Below, piece by piece: positions 36,111 to 45,900 of a stretch of DNA of 64,000 bases (within the stretch, counting starts at the first letter, position 1; each line of letters begins with the position of its first letter). This DNA comes from Lentibacillus sediminis. Its GTDB lineage: Bacteria; Bacillota; Bacilli; Bacillales; Amphibacillaceae. The position numbers and the translations under genes are program-made. The notes beneath the pieces are model-generated. The model saw only the letters and a list, made by a program, of their open reading frames with translations. It did not search any database and was not told the origin of the DNA. Location: the NCBI RefSeq assembly GCF_002763455.1, contig NZ_NIXK01000002.1, forward strand, positions 248,001-312,000. Direction: 5' to 3'.

Positions 36111-38114
36111 TTATTTTATTGCAGATTCCACATAATTTACTACATTGTTCACGGTAAAGCCGTATTCTTCTACCACTTTATCCCCTTTTGCAGAAGCGCC
36201 AAAGGTTTCAATGCCGAATACATGACCCTCATCGCCAACATAGCGTTCCCAGCCAAACGGAGAGGCCATTTCAATTGCTACACGGTTTTTCACGTTCGGT
36301 GGGAGCACCTTATTCTTATAGGACTCTTCCTGTTTGCGGAAACGATCCCAGGATGGCATGCTGACAACACTTGTGTCAATTCCCTTCTCGAGCAATTCCG
36401 CTTGGGCTTTAACAGCCAGCTGCACTTCTGAGCCCGTAGCAAGCAGCAATGCGTCCGGTGTTTCTTTCTCTGATTTGCTCACAATATAGGCACCTTTTTT
36501 AACGCCTTCATAGGCATGCTTCTTGGTTCCTTCCAATGTAGGCAAATTTTGTCTTGTTAGAACGAGAGCGGTCGGCTGGTCCTTGGACTCCAGTGCAAGT
36601 CTCCATGCCGCCTGTGTTTCATTTCCGTCAGCCGGACGAATCAGCGACAGACCAGGCATTGCTCGCAGTGCAGCCAGCTGTTCAATTGGCTCATGTGTCG
36701 GCCCATCTTCCCCGACAGCAATCGAATCATGGGTGAATACATAAGTTACCGGATTCTGCATGATTGCGGACAAGCGAACGGCAGGGCGCAGATAGTCGCT
36801 GAACACAAAGAATGTTCCTGCAAACACCTGCAGTCCACCATGCAGCGCCATCCCGTTCAGTGCTGCACCCATGGCATGCTCCCGCACGCCAAACCAGATA
36901 TTTCTTCCTTGATAATTATTTCGGGAAAAGTCATCCACATCATTGATTGTCGTTTTATTTGAACCTGCCAGATCCGCACTTCCGCCAAAGAAGTTTGGAA
37001 GCGTTTCGGCGACAGCATTCAATACTTTTCCGGAAGCAGCCCTTGTTGCAAGCGTATCTTCTCCAGCTTCAAATACTGGGAGATTTTTGTCCCAGTCTGA
37101 CGGGAGTTCGCCATCTAAAACCAGCTGGAATTCTTTAGCAAGTTCCGGATACTTCTCTTTGTATGTTTTCAGCTGTTCCTGCCAGGCTGCTTCTTTTTCT
37201 TCTCCATCTTTGCCAATCTTTTCCCGGAAATCCTGATAAACTTCATCCGGGACGTGGAAATCTTCATGCGTCCACTTATAGTATTCTTTGGTCAATTTTA
37301 CTTCATCTTCCCCAAGCGGGGCACCGTGGGAAGCGGCTGAAGCAGACTTATTCGGCGAGCCATATCCGATCACTGTTTTTACTTCGATCAAGGTTGGCTG
37401 CTCCGTATTCGCTTTTGCAGCTTTTAATGCCTCTCTAATGGCTGCAACGTCCGTGCCGTCATCTACCCGGATCACTTGCCAGCCGTATGCTTCGAAGCGT
37501 TTTTCAATATCTTCGGAGAACGACTGGTTCAAATCCCCGTCCAGTGAAATATCGTTGGAGTCATAAAGGGCAATTAATTTCCCGAGCCCCAGATGACCTG
37601 CCAGCGAGGCTGCCTCATGGGATATGCCTTCCATCAGATCCCCGTCACTGACAAGGGCATACGTATGGTGATCAACAACTGCTGTACCTTCCTGATTAAA
37701 TCTTGCTGCAAGATGCGCCTCTGCCATCGCCATACCAACGGACATGGCAATTCCTTGCCCGAGCGGTCCAGTTGTTGCTTCTACTCCGTCTGTATGATGC
37801 ACTTCTGGATGGCCTGGTGTTTTGGATCCCCATTGCCGGAATCCTTTTAAGTCATCGATTGTCACATTGTAGCCTGACAAATGAAGCAGGCTGTACAATA
37901 GCATTGACCCATGGCCTGCAGATAGTACAAAACGGTCCCGATCAAACCATTTGGAGTTCTTTGGGTTATGATTCATAAAATCTGTCCACAATGTGTAGGC
38001 CATCGGGGCCGCACCCATCGGCAGACCAGGATGACCGGATCCCGCTTTTTCAATGGCATCAATGGAAAGTGTGCGTATCGTGTTAATGGATTGCTGTTCA
38101 ATATTGGTAGACAT
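36111..38114 (-). CDS. tkt: Transketolase
   Basis: Thiamine-diphosphate enzyme of the non-oxidative pentose phosphate pathway, 667 residues. It exchanges two-carbon units between ketose and aldose phosphates. The ThDP motif [19 protein letters not shown] continues to [12 protein letters not shown]-terminal [14 protein letters not shown] and [11 protein letters not shown], and the Pyr-domain [14 protein letters not shown], provide catalytic His and Glu residues. The start at 38114 has GGGAGAA at a usable distance; an ATG two codons earlier is too close to it. It lies downstream of ynzC, as in B. subtilis. Confidence 0.95.
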   Translation of the reverse strand: MSTNIEQQSINTIRTLSIDAIEKAGSGHPGLPMGAAPMAYTLWTDFMNHNPKNSKWFDRDRFVLSAGHGSMLLYSLLHLSGYNVTIDDLKGFRQWGSKTPGHPEVHHTDGVEATTGPLGQGIAMSVGMAMAEAHLAARFNQEGTAVVDHHTYALVSDGDLMEGISHEAASLAGHLGLGKLIALYDSNDISLDGDLNQSFSEDIEKRFEAYGWQVIRVDDGTDVAAIREALKAAKANTEQPTLIEVKTVIGYGSPNKSASAASHGAPLGEDEVKLTKEYYKWTHEDFHVPDEVYQDFREKIGKDGEEKEAAWQEQLKTYKEKYPELAKEFQLVLDGELPSDWDKNLPVFEAGEDTLATRAASGKVLNAVAETLPNFFGGSADLAGSNKTTINDVDDFSRNNYQGRNIWFGVREHAMGAALNGMALHGGLQVFAGTFFVFSDYLRPAVRLSAIMQNPVTYVFTHDSIAVGEDGPTHEPIEQLAALRAMPGLSLIRPADGNETQAAWRLALESKDQPTALVLTRQNLPTLEGTKKHAYEGVKKGAYIVSKSEKETPDALLLATGSEVQLAVKAQAELLEKGIDTSVVSMPSWDRFRKQEESYKNKVLPPNVKNRVAIEMASPFGWERYVGDEGHVFGIETFGASAKGDKVVEEYGFTVNNVVNYVESAIK

Positions 38115-38148
38115 ATGCATTTCTCCCTTTTCATGATCACTGTATATA

Positions 38149-38382
38149 TTAGTGTTTTTTATTTCGATCCTGCAGGTCCCGCACCTTCTGAGGTGTAACG
38201 TCATTTCCTTCCGGATCAATCACGGTCATGGATTTGAACTGATTCTTAAACGAACTTCGAACATTTTTCAAATAGGCTTCGCGGAGCTCCTTTTGCTCCT
38301 CTTTTTCCTTCTCAGTTAAACCCTCTTTTTTTGATTTGTTTGCCAGCTCATTGATGCGGGCAATTTTCTCCTTCGATAACAT
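38149..38382 (-). CDS. ynzC: DUF896 protein YnzC
   Basis: A 77-residue basic helical protein of the DUF896/UPF0291 family. It shows [35 protein letters not shown] and [18 protein letters not shown]. The N-terminal half forms a helical hairpin in known structures of the family; function is not established. In B. subtilis ynzC is the third gene of the SOS operon yneA-yneB-ynzC; here a hairpin separates it from yneB, so SOS induction may be reduced. Confidence 0.9.
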   Translation of the reverse strand: MLSKEKIARINELANKSKKEGLTEKEKEEQKELREAYLKNVRSSFKNQFKSMTVIDPEGNDVTPQKVRDLQDRNKKH

Positions 38383-38409
38383 GATATCCCGCCTTCATTA
38401 AAAATAGAG

Positions 38410-38441
38410 AAAACGCAGGGAATATGATAGTCCTGCGTTTT
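38410..38441 (-). terminator. Hairpin between yneB and ynzC
   Basis: AAAACGCAGG and CCTGCGTTTT make a 10-bp perfect stem, followed on the minus strand by CTCTATTTTTAATG. It may act as a terminator or attenuator within the SOS operon. Confidence 0.65.
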
Positions 38442-38467
38442 CATGATACCTTTCTCCAATGGGATAT

Positions 38468-39106
<639 letters not shown>

Positions 39107-39128
39107 TTAACAAACTCTCCTTTTGCAA

Positions 39129-39224
39129 TTACCCGCTCGTAACCATAGCGAAATATAAGAATCCCAGCATCAATACGAAAGCAACTAAGTAAAACGCATC
39201 TGTTTTGTTGATTTTCTCAAACAT
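39129..39224 (-). CDS. 31-residue single-pass membrane peptide at the yneA position (candidate SOS cell-division inhibitor)
   Basis: A complete small gene: GGAGG 8 nt before ATG, 31 codons, TAA. The peptide begins MFEKINKTDAFYL; residues about 11-28 are a continuous hydrophobic helix (FYLVAFVLMLGFLYFAMV) and it ends in a short TSG tail. It is the first gene behind a SigA promoter overlapped by LexA boxes and is followed at once by yneB. In B. subtilis this slot holds yneA, an SOS-induced suppressor of division with a membrane helix plus a LysM domain. Here no LysM coding sequence remains. Division inhibition is inferred from context and from the precedent of the 29-residue SidA of Caulobacter. 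Confidence 0.75.
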   Translation of the reverse strand: MFEKINKTDAFYLVAFVLMLGFLYFAMVTSG

Positions 39225-39244
39225 AAACGCATCCTCCTAAATAA

Positions 39245-39257
39245 GAACTATAGTTCG
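39245..39257. promoter_or_regulatory. LexA box 1 (peptide-yneB side)
   Basis: GAACTATAGTTCG, a perfectly symmetric GAAC-N4-GTTC, lies just downstream of the -10 of the minus-strand promoter. Confidence 0.75.
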
Positions 39258-39269
39258 CTTATAATTAAT

Positions 39270-39297
39270 AGTATACACGAACGTACGGTCTTGTCAA
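39270..39297 (-). promoter_or_regulatory. SigA promoter of the membrane peptide-yneB operon
   Basis: Minus-strand TTGACA (39292-39297), 16 nt, TATACT (39270-39275). Its spacer carries LexA box 2 (CGAACGTACGGTCT, 39278-39291), so repression by LexA should be tight. Confidence 0.72.
39278..39291. promoter_or_regulatory. LexA box 2
   Basis: CGAACGTACGGTCT matches CGAACRNRYGTTYC except in the second half-site (GGTC for GTTC). It occupies the spacer of the peptide-yneB promoter. Confidence 0.6.
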
Positions 39298-39305
39298 GAT
39301 TTTTT

Positions 39306-39319
39306 CGAACTAACGTTTG
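39306..39319. promoter_or_regulatory. LexA box 3 (lexA side)
   Basis: CGAACTAACGTTTG, a good SOS box, overlaps the -35 TTGTTA (39317-39322) of a plus-strand promoter whose -10 is TAAACT (39340-39345, 17-nt spacer). This gives lexA autoregulation. Confidence 0.7.
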
Positions 39320-39380
39320 TTATTTTTCTCTATTAATGGTAAACTATTAATATAAATACTATGTGCGAGGTGTTTACGAG

Positions 39381-40004
39381 ATGACAAAGCTTTCGAAAAG
39401 ACAGCAAATGATACTTGATTTTATTAAAGACCAGGTAAAGAAAAAGGGGTATCCGCCTTCTGTCAGAGAAATAGCAGAAGCGGTGGGTTTGGCTTCGAGT
39501 TCCACAGTTCACGGCCATCTCGCCCGGCTGGAGAGCAAAGGGCATATCCGCAGAGATCCAACCAAACCGCGAGCGATTGAAATTCTTGATACATCTCCAG
39601 ACAGCCATATTCCCAGAGAAGAAGCGAGGTATGCGCCTGTCATTGGGAAGGTAACTGCTGGTCTTCCAATTACTGCAGTGGAAAATATTGAAGAATTCGT
39701 TCCACTGCCGAATTCCAGCGCAAGCCCGGATGATAACTTGTTTGTATTAGTTATTGAAGGGGAGAGTATGATTGAAGCAGGGATTCTTGACGGAGACATG
39801 GTGATTGTCAAACAGCAGACTACGGCGCAGAATGGGGAAATTGTCGTCGCGATGACTGATGAAGATGAGGCAACGGTGAAGCGTTTCTTCAAGGAAAAAG
39901 ACCATTTCCGTCTGCAACCGGAAAACGCCACAATGGAACCACTGATTTATGAAAATGTAACCATTCTGGGCAGAGTCATCGGCCTGTACCGGAACATCCA
40001 GTAA
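39381..40004 (+). CDS. lexA: SOS repressor LexA
   Basis: Repressor of the SOS regulon, 207 residues. The winged-HTH N-domain ([29 protein letters not shown]) binds the GAAC-N4-GTTC boxes. The C-domain is a latent peptidase: cleavage site A93-G94 in VTAGLPI, nucleophile S129 in EGESM, general base K167 in ATVKRF. RecA filaments trigger self-cleavage. The ATG at 39381 has GAGGTG upstream; an earlier in-frame start would overlap that site. It is divergent from the peptide-yneB operon across the operator cluster. Confidence 0.96.
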   Translation: MTKLSKRQQMILDFIKDQVKKKGYPPSVREIAEAVGLASSSTVHGHLARLESKGHIRRDPTKPRAIEILDTSPDSHIPREEARYAPVIGKVTAGLPITAVENIEEFVPLPNSSASPDDNLFVLVIEGESMIEAGILDGDMVIVKQQTTAQNGEIVVAMTDEDEATVKRFFKEKDHFRLQPENATMEPLIYENVTILGRVIGLYRNIQ

Positions 40005-40006
40005 GG

Positions 40007-40038
40007 AAAAAGCTGCAGAGCACGTCTGCAGCTTTTTT
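40007..40038 (+). terminator. Terminator of lexA
   Basis: AAAAAGCTGCAGA and TCTGCAGCTTTTTT form a long symmetric stem directly after lexA. Confidence 0.88.
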
Positions 40039-40055
40039 ATTCCTATTTAAACAGA

Positions 40056-40082
40056 AAAAAACCGCCAAAAATGGCGGTTTTT
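40056..40082 (-). terminator. Terminator of glnA
   Basis: AAAAACCGCCA, a short loop, and TGGCGGTTTTT: intrinsic terminator four bases past the glnA stop; it could work in both directions. Confidence 0.88.
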
Positions 40083-40085
40083 CGT

Positions 40086-41423
40086 TTAATAGCTGGTCAG
40101 ATACTGTTCACGTTCCCATGGATGAACTGTTGTACGGAACATATCCCATTCAATTTCTTTAGCTTCCACAAAATGCTCGAATAAATGCTCGCCCATGGCC
40201 TGAACAATAGTTTCATCTTTTTTCAATTCTTCCAATGCACCTAAAAGCGTTGACGGCAGATCTTTAATCCCGTCTTCTTCCCGCTCTTCTTTCGTCATCA
40301 CATAAATGTTACGGTCTACTGATGCAGGTGGTGTTAATTTGTTCTCGACCCCATCCAGTCCGGCTGCAAGCAATACGGCCATCGCCAAATACGGATTAGC
40401 AGCCGGATCGACACTTCTTACTTCAATCCGGGTGCTCAATCCACGCGATTTAGGGACACGGACCAGAGGGCTTCTGTTGGACGCTGACCAGGCAACATAG
40501 GAAGGTGCTTCATAGCCTGGCACCAGCCGCTTAAAGGAATTTACCGTCGGGTTCGTGACCGCTGTAAAATTGGTCGCGTGTTTAATGATCCCGGCCGTAA
40601 ACTGGTATGCCACTTCACTCAGTTGCAGATCGCCTTTCTCATCAAAAAAAGCATTTTCTCCTTTTTTGAACAAGGACATGTTACAATGCATTCCTGAACC
40701 GTTTACTCCAAACAACGGTTTTGGCATAAAGGTGGCATGCAAATTATGCTTTCTGGCGATTGTTTTTACGACAAGCTTAAATGTCTGGATATCATCTGCG
40801 TGTTTCACAGCGTCCGAATACTTAAAATCAATTTCGTGCTGGCCAGGAGCCACTTCATGGTGGGAAGCTTCAATTTCAAAGCCCATTTCTTCCAACTCAA
40901 GCACGATATCGCGACGGCAGTTTTCTCCAAGATCCGTTGGAGCCAGGTCAAAATAACCACCATGGTCATTTAACTCCAGAGATGGCTCCCCTTTTTCATC
41001 AAGTTTGAATAAAAAGAACTCCGGCTCTGTTCCGATATTAAATGCATCATATCCGAGTTCTTCCATTTTTTTCAGGTTCCGCTTCAGATTATATCTTGGG
41101 CAGCCTTCAAATGGGGTGCCGTCCGGATTGTAAATATCACAGATGAATCTGGCCACTTTTCCCTTTTCGGATGTCCATGGGAATACCACAAAGCTGTCCA
41201 GATCCGGGTATAGGTACATATCCGATTCTTCAATGCGGACAAACCCTTCAATTGAGGATCCGTCAAACATCATCATATTGTCGAACGCCTTATCCAGCTG
41301 GCTGAGTGGAATTTCCACATTTTTAATGGTTCCGAGCATATCCGTAAACTGGAGACGAATAAACCGGACATTTTCTTCCTCAATTTGCTTCAGGATTTCC
41401 TTCTTGGTTAACTTTTTCCCCAA
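40086..41423 (-). CDS. glnA: Glutamine synthetase, type I-alpha
   Basis: Makes glutamine from glutamate, ammonia and ATP; 445 residues, dodecameric family. Signatures are [38 protein letters not shown] and [15 protein letters not shown], and the ring residue Arg is in [13 protein letters not shown]. No adenylylation Tyr context typical of type I-beta is present, so control is by feedback and by complex formation with GlnR/TnrA. The start is a TTG with AGGAGGAG 5-6 nt upstream. It is cotranscribed with glnR (86 bp gap). Confidence 0.95.
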   Translation of the reverse strand: MGKKLTKKEILKQIEEENVRFIRLQFTDMLGTIKNVEIPLSQLDKAFDNMMMFDGSSIEGFVRIEESDMYLYPDLDSFVVFPWTSEKGKVARFICDIYNPDGTPFEGCPRYNLKRNLKKMEELGYDAFNIGTEPEFFLFKLDEKGEPSLELNDHGGYFDLAPTDLGENCRRDIVLELEEMGFEIEASHHEVAPGQHEIDFKYSDAVKHADDIQTFKLVVKTIARKHNLHATFMPKPLFGVNGSGMHCNMSLFKKGENAFFDEKGDLQLSEVAYQFTAGIIKHATNFTAVTNPTVNSFKRLVPGYEAPSYVAWSASNRSPLVRVPKSRGLSTRIEVRSVDPAANPYLAMAVLLAAGLDGVENKLTPPASVDRNIYVMTKEEREEDGIKDLPSTLLGALEELKKDETIVQAMGEHLFEHFVEAKEIEWDMFRTTVHPWEREQYLTSY

Positions 41424-41509
41424 TGTTTCTCCTCCTAATTTTTACTAAGTATGTGAATGAAAAAATTCAGTCAGAAATGAAACATCCCTGCTTTCATTTT
41501 CCATATCAG

Positions 41510-41905
41510 CTAATGTTTGACAAAGAACCTGGCAAGTTCACCTTGCCGCATACTTGCCTTTCCGAGTCTTCCGGCCTGATTAAGCTCATTCCGCAGAATT
41601 TTCCTTAGTTCTTTATCAGATAAATCTGCTGCCCGTGAAGTATCAGTCTTGCTTTGGGGTTTCTTTCCTTCGTTTAATAGAAGCTTGATTCCGGCGACAT
41701 TTAGGCCTTTGTCCAATAAATCTTTAATTTCTAATAACTTGTCGACATCATTGAAAGAAAACAAGCGCTGATTTCCTGATGTCCGTTCTGGGTGAATTAA
41801 TTGATGTTCCTCATAATACCTGATTTGCCTGGCAGTCAGTTCTGTCAATTTCATCACCTGTCCGATGGCAAACAAGGGCATAGAGCGACGGTCCTGATCA
41901 TTCAA
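41510..41905 (-). CDS. glnR: Transcriptional repressor GlnR (MerR family)
   Basis: MerR-type regulator of 131 residues: N-terminal winged helix [24 protein letters not shown], then a dimerisation helix ([23 protein letters not shown]) and a short C-terminal tail that in B. subtilis senses feedback-inhibited glutamine synthetase. It represses glnRA and other nitrogen genes in glutamine excess. Start codon TTG at 41905, with AAGGGGG upstream. The promoter in front of it has a textbook GlnR/TnrA site. Confidence 0.93.
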   Translation of the reverse strand: MNDQDRRSMPLFAIGQVMKLTELTARQIRYYEEHQLIHPERTSGNQRLFSFNDVDKLLEIKDLLDKGLNVAGIKLLLNEGKKPQSKTDTSRAADLSDKELRKILRNELNQAGRLGKASMRQGELARFFVKH

Positions 41906-41936
41906 TCAAAGAACCCCCTTTATGTTACTAAAAACG

Positions 41937-41987
41937 ATTATACATGATGTTAAGTATGCTGTCAATTATATGTGAGGAAACCTGACA
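41937..41987 (-). promoter_or_regulatory. glnRA promoter with GlnR/TnrA box
   Basis: Minus-strand TTGACA (41960-41965), 17 nt, TATAAT (41937-41942): perfect SigA promoter. TGTGA-N7-TGACA (41971-41987) fits TGTNA-N7-TNACA exactly and lies just upstream of the -35. Confidence 0.82.
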
Positions 41988-42015
41988 CGAAATTTTCATC
42001 TCGCTGGAATACGAT

Positions 42016-43248
42016 TCAATATCTCGTACCAATCACTGATTTTACGGCCTCGGTTACGGCAATTTTAACATGCGCGTAGGTAAGACCGCCCTGAACAAAT
42101 GCAGTATATGGCTCTCTAATGGGGCCGTCAGCTGAAAATTCAATACTCGACCCCTGAATAAACGTACCGGCAGCCATAATCACCTCGTCTTCGTACCCGG
42201 GCATCTCACTTGGATATGGGGTCACATAGGAATTGACCGGGGAAAATTGCTGTACAGCCTGACAGAAAGCAATCATCTGCCCTCTAGTCTGAAATGTGAC
42301 CGACTGTATAAGATCCGTACGCTTCATTTGATAATGAGGTGCGGTCTGAAATCCAGCCAACTCTAGCAGTCTTGCTGTAAATACTGCCCCTTTCAGTGCT
42401 TCCCCGACAATATGCGGTGCCAGAAAAAACCCTTGAAACATTTCCTGCAGCATATTAAATGTAGCACCTGTTTCTTTCCCTATTCCGGGAGCTGTTAAAC
42501 GGTTTGCGCATTGCCTGATAAGGTCCTTTTTTCCAGCTATGTAACCTCCAGAGCGAACCAGCCCGCCGCCGGGGTTTTTTATCAGAGAACCGGCAATTAC
42601 GTCTGCCCCGATATGCAGAGGCTCCCTTGTTTCCACAAATTCTCCGTAGCAGTTATCCACAAACACGATTATTTCTGGGTTTTGGGATTTTACCAACTGC
42701 ACCATCCCGGCAATTTCCTCTATCGTAAAGGAAGGCCTGTCATCATATCCCTTGGAACGCTGAATTGCTACGACTTTGGTTTTGCTTGAGACTGCCTCTG
42801 TGACAGTATCCGCGTCAACCGTGCCATCTACTTTTAGCTTTATCTCCTGATAGTTTATATGGTAATCCATCAGCGACCCGTTATTCCCCCCGCGCTTGCC
42901 AATCACCTCTTCCAGCGTGTCATACGGCTTCCCGGTAATATACATCAGCTCATCCCCCGGGCGTAAGAGACCAAATAAAGCTGTAGTGATCGCATGGGTG
43001 CCTGATGTCAGCTGCGGCCGGACGATCGCATCCTCCCCGCCAAAAACTTGCGCATATACAGCCTCCAGTCCCTCCCGGCCAAGATCGTCATATCCATAAC
43101 CTGTAGTGGAATGAAAATGACTGTCACTGATGCGGTGGGTTCGGAAAGCATCCAGCACGCGTCTTTGGTTTGTTTCAGAGACAGCAGTTATTTTCTCGTG
43201 CTGCTCTCGGCAATCGTTTTGAGCCTGTTCAATCAACTGTTCTATCAT
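42016..43248 (-). CDS. ynbB: Methionine gamma-lyase-family PLP enzyme YnbB (aluminium-resistance protein family)
   Basis: Fold-type I PLP protein of 410 residues related to cystathionine/methionine lyases. The Schiff-base Lys lies in DVIAGSLIKNPGGGLVRSGG, and the cofactor region in RPQLTSGTHAITTALFGLLRPGD. In the databases the family is labelled aluminium resistance; the true substrate is unknown. The ATG lies 3 bp past the hflX stop and the ribosome-binding site AAAGGAG is inside the end of hflX. Order hflX-ynbB-glnR-glnA is as in B. subtilis, but the latter two have their own promoter. Confidence 0.88.
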   Translation of the reverse strand: MIEQLIEQAQNDCREQHEKITAVSETNQRRVLDAFRTHRISDSHFHSTTGYGYDDLGREGLEAVYAQVFGGEDAIVRPQLTSGTHAITTALFGLLRPGDELMYITGKPYDTLEEVIGKRGGNNGSLMDYHINYQEIKLKVDGTVDADTVTEAVSSKTKVVAIQRSKGYDDRPSFTIEEIAGMVQLVKSQNPEIIVFVDNCYGEFVETREPLHIGADVIAGSLIKNPGGGLVRSGGYIAGKKDLIRQCANRLTAPGIGKETGATFNMLQEMFQGFFLAPHIVGEALKGAVFTARLLELAGFQTAPHYQMKRTDLIQSVTFQTRGQMIAFCQAVQQFSPVNSYVTPYPSEMPGYEDEVIMAAGTFIQGSSIEFSADGPIREPYTAFVQGGLTYAHVKIAVTEAVKSVIGTRY

Positions 43249-43251
43249 TAA

Positions 43252-44493
43252 TTATTGTTTCTCCTTTACCAAGCTTTTTAATGGGTGGTTCGGCCGCATA
43301 ACCCCTTGTACAGCATAGTTGTTATTTTCTTCATCATAATGTTTAGCCTGTACAATCGTTTCCCGCTCCAGACGGTGGAGTAGCCTTCCTTCATCTGGCT
43401 CCAGGTTCAGCGCAAACTTGTCCCATTTTTCGACCAGAATTTCCTCTATCCTTTCCCGCAGTCTATCCACATCTTCTTCATCACGGGCCTCAATAAATAT
43501 ATAAGGATGCTGTTCCGGGATTACATTATCCTGGAACAGATCGCGCTTATTGTATACTGTCAGCATTGGCAGTGTTCCTGCATCTAACTCTTCCAGCAGC
43601 TTCATGACGGTATCTTGCTGCTGAGCTTTGTCGGGATGGGATCCATCTACCACGTGCAACAGGAAGTCTGCCTCTTTGACCTCTTCCAGTGTGGAACGGA
43701 AAGCGGCAATTAGTGCGGTCGGCAGTTCCTGAAGAAAACCGACCGTATCCGTGACCAGCGTTTGAAAACCGGAAGGCAGCTGAACCTGCCTTGTCAAAGG
43801 ATCCAATGTGGCAAACAGCTGATCTTCTTCAAGGGAATCGCTTTTTGTCAACTGGTTGAACAAAGTCGATTTGCCGGCATTGGTATAGCCGACAATAGCA
43901 ATTTGAAACACCTCATTTGTTTTTCTTCTTTTACGGTATTGCTCCCGCTGTTGCACGATCTGTGATAATCGCCTTTTGATATCATCAATCCGCCGCCGGA
44001 TATGCCGCTGATCGGTTTCGAGTTTCGTTTCACCCGGTCCTCTTGTGCCGATTCCTGCTCCCAGTCTGGACATTTCTGTTCCTTGCCCGTGAAGCCTTGG
44101 CAGCATATATTGCAATTGAGCCAGCTCCACCTGCAGTTTTCCTTCCTTGGTGCGGGCACGCTGGGCAAAAATATCAAGGATGAGCTGGCTGCGGTCGATC
44201 AGCCGAACACCAAATATAGCACCGAGATTTCGCATCTGGCCTGCGGATAATTCATCATTGGACAAAACGAGATCAATGTCCAGTTCATCAATTTCCTGCT
44301 TGATTTCCTGCGCCTTCCCCTCACCGATATAGGTGGCTGGATGAATATCATTTCGATTCTGTGTCATGATTTTTACTGTATTTCCGCCTGCGGTTTTGCT
44401 TAAAGACACCAATTCATCCAGTGATGACTGAAAACGTTGGTTCGACTGATTTCCCTTTTTAATTGCGATGATTAGTATTTTTTCTTCCGCCAT
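43252..44493 (-). CDS. hflX: Ribosome-associated GTPase HflX
   Basis: GTPase of 413 residues that binds the 50S subunit and splits stalled or hibernating ribosomes. The N-terminal HflX domain contains the glycine-rich RLGAGIGTRGPGETKLETD. The G domain has G1 GYTNAGKS, G2 region FATLDPLTRQV, G3 DTVGF and G4 NKRD. A helical coiled linker separates the domains. The ATG at 44493 is chosen for GAGGT 8 nt upstream. It is coupled to ynbB downstream. Confidence 0.93.
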   Translation of the reverse strand: MAEEKILIIAIKKGNQSNQRFQSSLDELVSLSKTAGGNTVKIMTQNRNDIHPATYIGEGKAQEIKQEIDELDIDLVLSNDELSAGQMRNLGAIFGVRLIDRSQLILDIFAQRARTKEGKLQVELAQLQYMLPRLHGQGTEMSRLGAGIGTRGPGETKLETDQRHIRRRIDDIKRRLSQIVQQREQYRKRRKTNEVFQIAIVGYTNAGKSTLFNQLTKSDSLEEDQLFATLDPLTRQVQLPSGFQTLVTDTVGFLQELPTALIAAFRSTLEEVKEADFLLHVVDGSHPDKAQQQDTVMKLLEELDAGTLPMLTVYNKRDLFQDNVIPEQHPYIFIEARDEEDVDRLRERIEEILVEKWDKFALNLEPDEGRLLHRLERETIVQAKHYDEENNNYAVQGVMRPNHPLKSLVKEKQ

Positions 44494-44591
44494 GTTAGAG
44501 TACCTCTTTCTGTATCTCACGAGTGTGTTATCTGGTTTTATCATATCAGAGTCTTGCAGCCATCACAAAATTGCCGGCAAAACTCACTTCT

Positions 44592-45515
44592 TTAGGATCC
44601 TTCTGCCTGCACGTCCTCCAATGATAATTCCATCAGCTCCGCCGGTGTTGCATCTTCTTTTCCCAGTAATCTAACTGCGTGTTTGCGGATGGCGGTTTCA
44701 ATAACATTGCGGACATAACGGGCATTTGCAAAATTTCTTACTGTCAGAGCGGTAGTTCTCAACAGCTGGGACCTTAATTCCCACTCCGCTTCTCTGGAGA
44801 GCTTATATTCTCGTTCTGCAGCCATTTGCCTGGCAATCTCCATAAGATGAGACACACTGTAATCGTCAAAATCCAAAATAAACGGGAAACGCGATTTCAA
44901 CCCAGGGTTCAAGGACAGAAAACGATCCATTTCATTCGGATAACCTGCAAGGATCAGAACAAAATCATTGTGATTATCTTCCATATGCTTTACCAGTGTA
45001 TCAATTGCTTCTTTCCCAAAATCCTTTTCCCCTCCGCGCGCCAGGGAATATGCTTCATCAATAAATAATATTCCGCCCATCGCTTTTTGTACCATGGCTC
45101 TCGTTTTTTGTGCCGTTTGACCAATGTATTCGCCGACCAGATCCGCGCGTTCGACTTCAATAAAATGGCCTTTTGACAAAAGATTCATTTCAAAATATAT
45201 TTTGGCAAGCTTGCGGGCCACGGTGGTTTTCCCTGTCCCCGGGTTTCCTCTAAACAGCATGTGCAGCACTTGTCTGGTATCCTTTAGCCCTGCCTGTTTC
45301 CGTTTAGCATTCATCATCATCGTTGCATAGATTTCTTTAATTGTCGTTTTGAGTTCCTCCATTGCTACGAAAGAGGATAATTCCTGGTCTATTTTCATGA
45401 ACGGACTATTTTTCATGGAATGCTCGGAACTGCGCTTTGCTGTTTTTACTTCTTTTTTATCATTAAGCACAATATTTATTTTTCCATTTCGGTTTTGCAT
45501 CATTTGTGTTTCCAT
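44592..45515 (-). CDS. spoVK: Stage V sporulation protein K (AAA ATPase)
   Basis: AAA+ ATPase of the CbbX/SpoVK group, 307 residues. Walker A is GNPGTGKTTVARKL, Walker B GGILFIDEAYSLARG, sensor 1 ILAGYPNEMD and the Arg finger region NPGLKSRFPF. In B. subtilis it is made in the mother cell and needed for spore maturation; the remodelled substrate is unknown. The start is set to ATG 45515 with GGGAGTG upstream; an in-frame TTG six codons earlier is possible. It precedes hflX by about 100 bp. Confidence 0.9.
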   Translation of the reverse strand: METQMMQNRNGKINIVLNDKKEVKTAKRSSEHSMKNSPFMKIDQELSSFVAMEELKTTIKEIYATMMMNAKRKQAGLKDTRQVLHMLFRGNPGTGKTTVARKLAKIYFEMNLLSKGHFIEVERADLVGEYIGQTAQKTRAMVQKAMGGILFIDEAYSLARGGEKDFGKEAIDTLVKHMEDNHNDFVLILAGYPNEMDRFLSLNPGLKSRFPFILDFDDYSVSHLMEIARQMAAEREYKLSREAEWELRSQLLRTTALTVRNFANARYVRNVIETAIRKHAVRLLGKEDATPAELMELSLEDVQAEGS

Positions 45516-45596
45516 GCCATCACTCCCATTCAAGACATTATACGTCCCCGGGAAAAAAGTTGTGACAAACGCCCAGTTAGCCTCTTAGCTTCTACG

Positions 45597-45623
45597 AAAA
45601 AACGGACGCAAAATATGCGCCCG
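45597..45623 (-). terminator. Terminator downstream of hfq
   Basis: CGGGCGCA (minus) and TGCGTCCG arms with a short loop followed by TTTTTTCG. A Rho-independent end 14 bp after hfq. Confidence 0.82.
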
Positions 45624-45636
45624 CTTCGCTCTGAAG

Positions 45637-45861
45637 TTATTCTTTTTCCAGTGTTACATGTTTAACAGGTGAAAACGTGGAAATTGCATGCTTGAAAATC
45701 AGCTGCTGCTTGCCGTCTGTTTCCATTAACACGGTAAAGTTGTCAAACGCCTTTACCACACCCCTTAACTGAAAGCCATTGGTCAGAAACACCGTTGTGG
45801 AGATATGGTTCTTTCTTAATTCGTTCAGGTATTGATCCTGAATATTCACCGACTGCGCCAT
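45637..45861 (-). CDS. hfq: RNA chaperone Hfq
   Basis: Hexameric Sm-like RNA-binding protein of 74 residues. The Sm1 motif is [19 protein letters not shown] and the Sm2 motif is [10 protein letters not shown] (usual form YKHAIS). The distal-face residues typical of Gram-positive Hfq are expected. It is placed 39 bp after miaA, the same neighbour as in most bacteria, and is probably cotranscribed. Confidence 0.95.
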   Translation of the reverse strand: MAQSVNIQDQYLNELRKNHISTTVFLTNGFQLRGVVKAFDNFTVLMETDGKQQLIFKHAISTFSPVKHVTLEKE

Positions 45862-45900
45862 TAGAAACTTCCTCCCTTTTCTGTCTGTACTATACTACTT

